From the NCBI RefSeq assembly GCF_905220415.1, contig NC_059568.1, positions 3,100,001 through 3,164,000 on the forward strand: a DNA stretch of 64,000 nt, read 5' to 3'. Below, in pieces: positions 56,325-64,000 of the stretch (positions are counted from its first letter, which is position 1; every line of letters starts with the position of its first letter). The position numbers and the translations under genes were made by a program. The DNA is from Colias croceus (taxonomy: Eukaryota > Arthropoda > Insecta > Lepidoptera > Pieridae). The notes under the pieces were generated by a model that was not told the DNA's origin, ran no database searches, and was given only the letters and a program-made list of their open reading frames with translations.

Positions 56325-56469
56325 GGGCTCCACCACACGCCACTCGCGCGATTCTGATTATGTACATTTGTTAAAATTGGATGTATCCAATAACTACGGT
56401 TGCGTCTCCTTCTACGACGTTTTCTTATCAGAGGCAGCGCAATGAAACCTTATCTTCGTCCGAGTCCAT
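56325..56469 (-). pseudogene. PIF/Harbinger transposase N-terminal relic
   Basis: From ATG at 56469 the minus strand reads MDSDEDK, then after a frameshift RKRRRRRRNRSYWIHPIL, the acidic start, arginine run and YW-HP motif typical of PIF/Harbinger nucleases. It then joins abruptly to GGCGTGTGGTGGAGCCC, a likely terminal repeat next to TAA. The catalytic domain is absent. It is an internally deleted, dead copy. Confidence 0.6.
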
Positions 56470-56499
56470 TATGATACTGCAGTCTGCATTGCATTTGCA

Positions 56500-57879
56500 T
56501 GGTTAAAAAAATAGCAGCCACCGACCACAAGTGGCGACCACCGGCCACAAGTGGTTGTCGCGCACTTCAGCTACTTTTGTAGCTGCGTCTAGCTTCTCGT
56601 GGTGGCGTTTGTGGCTGTGGCCCGTGGCTCGTGTGCGGCGACACTTACGTCGGATGCCTATCGACTAAACCATCGTGTACCAACGCGCTGCAAAGACAAT
56701 AAGACAGCGGGAATACTTCGCAATCTAACCTGTCTCGTCCAGCAATTGATTCCAGGCTCTCCTCTAATTACCCACCTTCATGGCTCTAACAAGGTCAAGG
56801 TTTGGCATTCCAGCCCTATAATCAATGCCAAACCTATAATTTAAAGATACTGAAGATATGGAAAATGCATTAGTCATTAATATGTTTGTTTATCATTACC
56901 TAATCCGGTTTTAAACGGTATTTTAAAAAGGAATTCTATGTTTATGACCAATATGGAACAATATAGATTATTTTGATATTAAAAACATATCAACTGATGC
57001 GTAGGTAATACAGAAATGTTATCCGTAACAAATCTTGTCAAGAATAACAAAATAAAAACATTTTGTAATCGATGTAGGCTTTCTGCGATATCCCCGTTCT
57101 GTTTGCTGTTTTTCCTTTCTTTTTACCTCAGGCAAGCACTCAAGCAGTTAGCACATCCGAATGTTCTAGTGGCTACAAAGTTTGTAGCCAAATTTGTATT
57201 TGTAGTACAAACCTACAGATCACTTATTATTATTATAATTAAAGAGACATACGTGGTGGTTTCATGAGATATTATTATGATTTATTTTATTTAATGTGGA
57301 TTATATTTATTTTTATTGGAGAAGTAAATTTAGTAGCGTTGATCCTATGCTTTTTATAATGGGGTCGTTAATAAAAGAAAATTATGTTATAAAATAATAT
57401 ACATTTAAAGGCTGCTATATAGGAATGTTAAGATTTTAAAATTATAAGCAAACAAGAAAAATATCGAAATATTTATTTTGAAATTTTGAATACAATATAA
57501 GTAGCTATCTTCTTTCTTACATCCATTATATTATCATTAATGGCGTTTAATTTTGTAATACGTATATATTAACAGTAAAATATGCAATTGATATATAGGT
57601 AGTGTTGTATGATAATTGATAATAGTCTTTATGATTTTTTATGAGTATTTAATAATAAATTCATTTAGTTAATAGAATAATATTCCTATTAGATAAACAT
57701 CCTAATAGGTGTTATCATTGAGAAATAAGACAATTTAAAACTTAGCCAAGTAAATGTTATACTTTATTTGAAGCGACCCAGTTCACGTACAACTGCAGTA
57801 AGCGCTCTTTTACGGTAGTCATCCCAAAACAAGACACTAAAAATATTGTTTCTATTCTAAAAAAGATTTATACGCATTA
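56500..57879. other. no supported gene
   Basis: 56500-56850 is GC-richer with GCGACCACCGGCCACAAGTG direct repeats and may be part of the Harbinger relic. A frame at 57016-57267 has an acceptor-like TTTTTACCTCAG inside but no recognised product. The remainder is AT-rich. Confidence 0.35.
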
Positions 57880-58085
57880 GGCTGGTTGCAGAGCTTGACC
57901 GACCATCAGTGCGTACGTCAGTCGCGCTTGTCATATGTATGGAAATTCATAAAACCGTTCATAGCTAGACCGACCATACGCACGCGTATTGTCATGCGCA
58001 TTAGTGTCATAGTCATACAATTGTTGATGCGTATCGTCAGGACCGACGGTACGCACTGACGGTCGGTCAAGCTCTGTAACCAGCC
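57880..58085 (-). mobile_element. MITE with TA flanks, copy 2 of 2
   Basis: Inverted, nearly identical copy of 1285-1495, flanked by TA (57878-57879 and 58086-58087). Confidence 0.8.
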
Positions 58086-58578
58086 TAATAAATACCAGCC
58101 ATATATAGCTCAACCACCACCTCTATTACCTTTCAATTGATTGAAATTCTAAAAACACAGCATCTTAAAATTTAATTAGTAAAAGTAACGACTAACTAAC
58201 CTTCTCGAATGTTTGAACTAGAATATATAAAATACATTTAGCTTGAAATGTCTAGAACGAACATTAATCCAATACACGTGATATTCTAATAGAGCATTCA
58301 ATAATATCCGTTGAGAGTATGAAGACGTTAGGTATATTGAAGGTCGTTCTGTTCAAGCAAAAGAGTTCTCAGAATATGCATTCAATCGATTCTGCGTATT
58401 ATTACTTTGAAATTAAATTTATTACATTTGGTAACCATGACATTTGAAATATTGGGAAATTGCCATGTCCACGTGTAACCTCTAAATATAGAATTAATAT
58501 TACTGCGGTATGAGATTAAATTAACCGCACATCCAGCTTTCTTATGGGATAAATTTAGCCCTTGCTTTGTAAACATGT

Positions 58579-58865
58579 AGGTTTCTCATTTTAGAGGAAT
58601 ATTAGTTTGTCGAGTAATTTTAATATTAGTTTAAAATGACATGCTTATAATAAGTATTACCTATATGATCTTAAAGATGCAGGTTTCTAATTTTAGAGGA
58701 ATATTAGTCCGACGAGTATTGCAATATGAGTTTAAAATGTACCTGCTCATATTACATGATATTAAAAGTTGCTTAATAATTTTAGAAGAATTAGTCTGTC
58801 GAGTAGTTGCAATATGAATTTAAAATTTACCTGCTTATAATATTACATTGCATTACATCCTTAAA
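58579..58865 (+). repeat. three tandem units of ~95-105 bp
   Basis: Units start near 58579, 58681 and 58769 and share TTTTAGAGGAATATTAGT, CGAGTA, TTTAAAATG and ACCTGCTTATAATATTAC. Divergence between units is moderate. Confidence 0.75.
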
Positions 58866-59140
58866 GTAGGTATTGACAAATAAAAATAGCGAAGAAAACG
58901 AGGTCTTCTTGCACTTGAAGATATTAAACTTTACAGCCGTTTATAATTTCCTATACAGAACCAAGAGAGCGGAAACGCTTCAGGAATGTTAAATGTGTCT
59001 CGGCAATTCTGCTCCATTGTTTACTTAGTTTTAATTGTCTGGATATATACACTTTGTATTGTAACTCCTTAATTAGTTACAAGTTTTTGTTGGTAGAGCA
59101 ATGTTACTGTTAAATGCTACGGTTCGAGTACATAATTTTT

Positions 59141-59396
59141 TTTAACCGACTTCAAAAAAAGGAGGAGGTTATCAATTCGGCCGGTATGTTTTTTTTTATG
59201 TATGTACACCGATTACTCCGAGGTTTCTGAACCGATTTACGTGATTATTTTTTTGTTCGATGCGGGATGGTGTCGAATTGGTCCCATAAAATTTTATTCG
59301 GATAGGCCCAGTAGTTTTTATTTTATGAGCATTTTTGTCTGTATTTGTAATTGTTGCAAGTGCAAGTTTGAAGTCGGTTGTTTTTAACGCAGTTAT
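59141..59396 (+). mobile_element. short deletion copy of the AACCGACTTC element
   Basis: TTTAACCGACTTCAAAAAAA start and GAAGTCGGTTGTTTTTAACG end. The middle is shortened compared with the element ending at 50227. The terminal ACCGACTTC/GAAGTCGGT pair forms short inverted ends. Confidence 0.75.
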
Positions 59397-60172
59397 GACT
59401 TGTTAAAGAAACTAATTTCATAACAACGTTATAATCGGATCCACTTTAGATAACCGAATTTTTTTACATGTGCTAGGCTTGTTATAATGGATAGTAACTA
59501 TAGATTTCGTATTTGAATTATTCTATATCAATAAGACCAATATTCCAAACTTTGAGAAGAAAAATTGGGGGTAACCCAAGTAGAAAAAGTCAAACTCAGC
59601 CAAGTTGCACTTGGCCGGCGAAGATCCTAAACCTTCATAGGGCCTAAACTCACATACATGTAAAACTTTAAAAAATTTAAACCACATTTTATGCATAGTT
59701 ATAACTCGTAGTTATAACGTACAAAATATTCGATCTAATGTAAATGTAAATAACGTGCATAAATAAAGTTTAAAATCTGGTAAAAAGTACTTTAAATCAA
59801 GTACCAACCAAATCGAGTTCTCAGAACACAGTAAGCCAGACTTTATTTATTGTATCCAACAAAATGATAAACGGTGAAAGCAGAAATGAACTACAAACTT
59901 GGAGCAAATACGGATTGACGCAACAAGTATTTGAACGCAACAGGGTGCTATAAAATTCAATAGTCCGTAGGTTAGGAACACACAGTATTACCCGCTCACT
60001 TTTGCATTAATTTTATACTAATGTACCTAAGTAATATTTGCGCTTTCGGTACATGGAATCTCTAACTAATGTGACAATAAATACCTAAGTACATATAAGA
60101 AGTAATAAATAGATTTGAATCCTAATTTTGGTGGATACTTACTGTTCACGAAGGCCCATAACACCGTAATCT
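59397..60172. other. AT-rich stretch, nothing identified
   Basis: No gene, RNA or repeat supported. Confidence 0.4.
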
Positions 60173-60370
60173 TCTTATATATATAAAAATGAATCGCAAA
60201 ATGTGTTGGTAAGCTATGATATATAAAAAGCTTGGTAAGCGCATAACTCGAGAACGGCTGAACCGATTTCGATAATTCCTTTTTTATTATATACCTTGAA
60301 GTACGAGGATGGTTCTTAAGTAGAGAAAACGTAAACATGTACCACGGGCGAAGCCGGGGCGGACCGCTAG
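60173..60370 (+). mobile_element. Helitron-type element, first of a head-to-tail dimer
   Basis: 5' TCTTATATATATAAAAATGA, 3' GGGCGAAGCCGGGGCGGACC hairpin and CTAG at 60367-60370, directly followed by the TC of the next copy. It has a 26-bp insertion/duplication near 60215 that the second copy lacks. Confidence 0.85.
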
Positions 60371-60540
60371 TCTATAATATAAAAATGAATCCCAAAATGT
60401 GTTGGTAAGCGCATAACTCGAGAACGGCTGAACCGATTTCGATAATTCTTTTTTTATTATATTCCTTGTAGTACGAGGATGGTTCTTATGTAGAGAAAAC
60501 GTAAACATGTACCACGGGCGAAGCCGGGGCGGACCGCTAG
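60371..60540 (+). mobile_element. Helitron-type element, second of a head-to-tail dimer
   Basis: Begins TCTATAATATAAAAATGAAT immediately after the CTAG of the first copy and ends CTAG at 60537-60540 before T. The shared body is nearly identical. Confidence 0.85.
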
Positions 60541-61008
60541 TAAATAATATAAATCAATAATTATTAAAACAATATATTGAAAAATCGTTACTTTTTCTAT
60601 TACTTTAAGTTACAAAGCTAAGAGAGCTTATTTCACAAGTAGTCTAATAATTGAATTAGTGTGCTTGTGTCGAGTCAGATTTAATCAGCCCTAAGAAATG
60701 TGAAGTACAAGTAAAGAGAGTAAGTACGGATAAAGTAAGTAGCTATTTCGCAATAGTTTGAGACAAATTAATTATCTGTACATGTAAAATTAAATAGTGT
60801 TATGTATGAACATTTATTTAACTTTTAATGGGCAAATTTTTTCTAGATGCTAATAATTCTGAAAAATAATGTTAAAGATATTCTTGTACTTGTCCTGGTT
60901 ATACTAATAAGATAAACAGTAATGTAATAATATATTGTTTTTATAATACATATAATTATTTAGATTCAATTCAAAATTTTATGTGTATTCTTGGTATGTC
61001 TTAATAAA

Positions 61009-61194
61009 TCCATACTAATATTATAAATGCGAAAGTAACTCTGTCTGTCTGTCTGTTACTCAATCACGCCTAAACTACTAAACCAATCTGCATGAAATTT
61101 TGGTATGGAGATATTTTGATACCCGAGAAAGGACACATAGGCTACCTTTTATTGCGAAATATGTACCACGGGCGAAGCCGGGGCGGACCACTAG
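61009..61194 (+). mobile_element. chimeric Helitron-type element
   Basis: The 5' two-thirds (TCCATACTAATATTATAAAT to TACCCGAGAAAGGACA) match the 22543-type family. The 3' third (TACCTTTTATTGCGAAATAT to GGGCGAAGCCGGGGCGGACC, ACTAG) matches the 19167-type family. Confidence 0.75.
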
Positions 61195-61744
61195 TAAAAT
61201 ATAAGTATCTATTGCTTAGAACTTTTCCGCCTTGTGGTAATAAATTCAGCTTGTTTTTCTAATGATGGCCTCGAATAATGAACCATTATGGGAATGAGGC
61301 CCCATATGAGGGAATGCCATGATACGTACCTACTATAACACATATAAAACATACGTTCTTGGTTGAGTATACATATTTAACAATAAACAAAGACATAAAG
61401 AAGATATTTAGATATATAACAATGTAAGTAAGAAATAAAATTTCGTCGCGTGCAAAATAATTATTATTTATATGCAGACTTTAAAAAAAAAGTAAAAACA
61501 ACTAATTTCACGACATGAGGCGTAGGGTTATATTTTTTATTGTTTATGATCTTACCTAAGCTTTTCTAGAATCTTAAGATTTTTTTTTAATACAAATTGG
61601 TGTAATTCTTTTCGTGAATGGAGGAGCCAGAAGCCCGTATCTCATCATCTTTGTCCGTTTCCATCCTCTCATGTATTTTTACCACCTTTTAAAGTCGACA
61701 ATTTAATTGTAAAAGTAAAAAAATCATGACATAATAAAATCTTA

Positions 61745-61904
61745 GGGCGGCCGTACACGGACCGCTTCAAGCAGTGGAGACTGACGGCCGCGGCGGCGCG
61801 AGCAGTCCGCGTACGGCAGTGAATGGAAGTACATTGTTCACCGCGCAGTCGCGTCTTCAAGCGGTCGATCTCAACTGCTTGAAGCAGTCCGTGTACAGCC
61901 GCCC
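61745..61904. mobile_element. MITE with GGGCGGCC termini and TTA duplication, copy 2
   Basis: TTA at 61742-61744 and 61905-61907. GGGCGGCCGTACACGGACCG / CGTGTACAGCCGCCC ends. It is more GC-rich inside than the copy at 32989-33132. Confidence 0.8.
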
Positions 61905-62289
61905 TTAATCAAACCATATAAATTGTCATATTGTGTTTTGTTCTTGTTTTGTTTGTACCACAAACCAACTGAACATTGATATCTATATCAAACATACTAA
62001 ACGGTGCTTTATGAAATCCCGTTCAAATATTATCCACGTATTGCAAACAGAATCGTGCTTCCACGAAATAATATTATGTTTACGTATTCGTGTGAACGAA
62101 GCAACAGGTTCAAAAAGCTGTTTAGCTCGTAGTATGTATTTGCTTACAACAAATTAACATGCCGTGCATTGGGAAAATGAAAGAAAAAAAGAAGAAAGAA
62201 AAAACATTTATTTTAAGGATATAATCATCAAAATTTTAAAAAGTATTTCTTGATCCTGCAAAGTAGGTACTGGAGGCTTACTAGTTACT

Positions 62290-62700
62290 ACTACTACCTA
62301 CTTCCTTAACTCAAACTCAAACATTTATTTATTCAATAAGACCTCTTTTAGAAGCACATTCAAATCGTCATTATACATATTTTTAACATTTACCACCGCT
62401 TCGAAAAGCAGTATCTATTGAGAAGAACCGGCAAGAAACTCTATAGTTCTACTCTACTCTTACTTCCAGAGATATCCCTTTTCTAAAGTTATCAATGCAT
62501 ATTATATAAAAGCATATATAAGATTTATATGGATCTGAAATCATGTATGTGACGTAATCATGCAACTGTAAAAGTGCCTCTCCACGACAAAAAGGCAACA
62601 CTTCACTCGTAGTAAAATGTAAAAAAGCGCTCAGTGGAGTGCTACCAATGTTACGATTCAATTCAGCTCCCGCGTAGATACAATTATAAAGTGATTTCAA
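62290..62700 (-). mobile_element. LINE 3' end, minus strand
   Basis: On the minus strand a frame with LNRNIGSTPLSAFLHFTTSE and EVLPFCRGEALLQLHDYVTY leads to GAGTTTCTTGCCGGTTCTTC, then GAATAAATAAATGTTTGAGT and a (GAGTTT) tail. This is a LINE 3' region with a polyadenylation motif, and the same tail is seen at 45712-45800. Confidence 0.6.
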
Positions 62701-64000
62701 TGAAAAGAGATGAGAGATTTCGGCTCTCTTATTCTAAACGTATAGTCCCGAAGTCATGGAAAACAGCTTTGGTGCACCCGATCCCAAAAAAAGGTGATCG
62801 CACTGATCCGGTAAACTATAGGCCAATCGCGATAACCTCCCTTCTCTCCAAAATAATGGAAAGTATTATCAACTGCCAGCTCCTGGATTACTTAGAACGA
62901 AACCAGTTACTAAACGACCGCCAATATGGTTTCCGTCGCGGTCGTTCTACTGGCGACCTTTTAGTTTATTTAACCCACAAATGGGCGGAGGCAGTGGAGA
63001 GTAAGGGAGAGGCGTTAGCCGTTAGTTTGGACGTCGCGAAAGCGTTTGATCGGGTTTGGCACAAGGCACTTATTTCCAAACTTCCGTCATATGGACTACC
63101 TGGGGGATTGTGCGAATGGGTCGCCAGCTTTCTCGCCGACAGGAGCATCAAAGTCGCTATCGACGGTTCATGCTCTGCACTCCTGCCGATAAATGCTGGC
63201 GTCCCTCAAGGCTGCGTGCTATCTCCTACTCTGTTCCTCCTCCATATTAATGATATGTTGCAAATCAGCAACATACATTGCTATGCGGATGACAGCACAG
63301 GTGATGCTAGCTATTCCGGCCAAGCAAAATCCTCCAAGGAATACTTAGATGAGTGCCGAATGAGGCTTGTATCTTCCATTGAGACCTCTTTAGAACAGGT
63401 CTCTGAATGGGGCAGACTAAATTTAGTTGAATTCAACCCCAAAAAAACTCAAGTCTGCGCGTTTTCGGCGAAAAAAACACCGTTTAACATTGCGCCTCAC
63501 TTTCAGAGCACTTCCCTCACCATCTCACCCAGCATCGGAATCCTTGGCGTTGATATTTCGAGTGACGTACAATTCCGCGGTCATCTGGAAGAAAAAGCAA
63601 AACTGGCCTCTAAAAAGTTGGGTGTCATCAATAGATCGAGACGGTACTTCGAGCCTAAACACCTGCTATTATTGTATAAGGCCCAGGTTCGTCCTCACTT
63701 GGAGTACTGTTCTCATCTATGGGCTGGCGCCCCGCAGTGCCAACTTCTTCCACTTGACCGCATTCAACGTCGAGCGACTCGAATTATCGACGACCATAGG
63801 TTAACTGATAAGCTCGATCCCCTCTCTCTAAGAAGGGACTTGGGGTCCCTCTCTATTTTCTATCGTATATATAATGGGGAGTGTTCTGAGGAGCTGTTCG
63901 ATCTTATTCCTGCCGCACAATTCCACCGTCGCACAACCCGCCATAAAAATCTTTACCATCCTCACCACCTGGATGGCTGGCGGAGCACCACAGTGCGATT
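62700..64000 (+). CDS. Jockey-type non-LTR reverse transcriptase, 5'-truncated, runs off the window
   Basis: The frame is open to the last base of the window; the first in-frame ATG is 62700, but similarity to LINE ORF2 starts about 62712 (RFRLSYSKRIVPKSWK), so the ATG is probably flank. Reverse-transcriptase landmarks in order: PIPKKGD and NYRPIAITSLLSKIMES, YGFRRGRSTGDL, LAVSLDVAKAFDRVWH (first catalytic Asp), GVPQGCVLSPTLFLLHINDM, CYADDST (catalytic Asp pair), NPKKTQVCAF, then the thumb (LYKAQVRPHLEYCSHLWAGA, LDRIQRRATRII). All catalytic residues are present and there is no stop or frameshift, so the insertion is young or the frame well kept. The endonuclease domain and ORF1 are missing, so it cannot be autonomous. 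Confidence 0.88.
   Translation, partial: MKRDERFRLSYSKRIVPKSWKTALVHPIPKKGDRTDPVNYRPIAITSLLSKIMESIINCQLLDYLERNQLLNDRQYGFRRGRSTGDLLVYLTHKWAEAVESKGEALAVSLDVAKAFDRVWHKALISKLPSYGLPGGLCEWVASFLADRSIKVAIDGSCSALLPINAGVPQGCVLSPTLFLLHINDMLQISNIHCYADDSTGDASYSGQAKSSKEYLDECRMRLVSSIETSLEQVSEWGRLNLVEFNPKKTQVCAFSAKKTPFNIAPHFQSTSLTISPSIGILGVDISSDVQFRGHLEEKAKLASKKLGVINRSRRYFEPKHLLLLYKAQVRPHLEYCSHLWAGAPQCQLLPLDRIQRRATRIIDDHRLTDKLDPLSLRRDLGSLSIFYRIYNGECSEELFDLIPAAQFHRRTTRHKNLYHPHHLDGWRSTTVR

Noticed and set aside
63056..63804. frames in other phases within the reverse transcriptase
   Set aside because: Shadows of the intact RT frame, which continues past the window edge.

Overview
This is a eukaryotic, AT-rich, repeat-dense nuclear window, almost certainly from a moth or butterfly. 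The support is the repeat load. There are dozens of short Helitron-type elements with a 5' TC, a GC-rich 3' hairpin and a terminal CTAG before T. There are also tRNA-derived SINEs, TA-, TTA- and TTAA-flanked MITEs and LINE tails of kinds I know as common in Lepidoptera, plus a short TTAGG run. I see no bacterial, viral or CRISPR feature.

One host protein-coding gene can be built with confidence. It is a five-exon, 222-codon EF-hand gene on the + strand (25269-39377) resembling calaxin (EFCAB1/CLXN), the axonemal outer-dynein-arm regulator. All four introns are GT-AG, all phases join, and an AATAAA follows the stop. Only the third EF-hand loop keeps a full set of calcium ligands. The introns carry Helitron, MITE, SINE and TTAA-element insertions.

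The most unusual region is 8.5-13.85 kb. At least eight paralogous pre-miRNA-like hairpins lie in tandem within larger duplicated blocks. They share a lower stem and 3' flank, most share an AGAAACAT loop, and their upper stems differ in ways that keep pairing. A ninth, more diverged hairpin lies just upstream. I read this as a candidate small-RNA (miRNA or hpRNA) cluster; I do not recognise it as a named family.

Layout: 1-8.5 kb holds nested transposons (fold-back elements, an 85-bp-TIR element inside a Helitron, a TTAA element inside another repeat) and a LINE ORF1 fragment with a target-site duplication. 8.5-13.9 kb is the hairpin array. 14-25 kb holds a minisatellite, MITEs and Helitrons. 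25.3-39.4 kb is the calaxin-like gene. 39.5-56.5 kb is intergenic repeats, including a 292-nt near-perfect palindrome, a MITE with two perfect 23-bp hairpins and transposase relics (Tc1, HTH-type, PIF/Harbinger). 57-64 kb holds MITEs, a head-to-tail Helitron dimer and a 5'-truncated Jockey-type reverse transcriptase that is open to the window edge.

Except for the calaxin-like gene and possibly the hairpin cluster, the content is best explained as accumulated mobile DNA.
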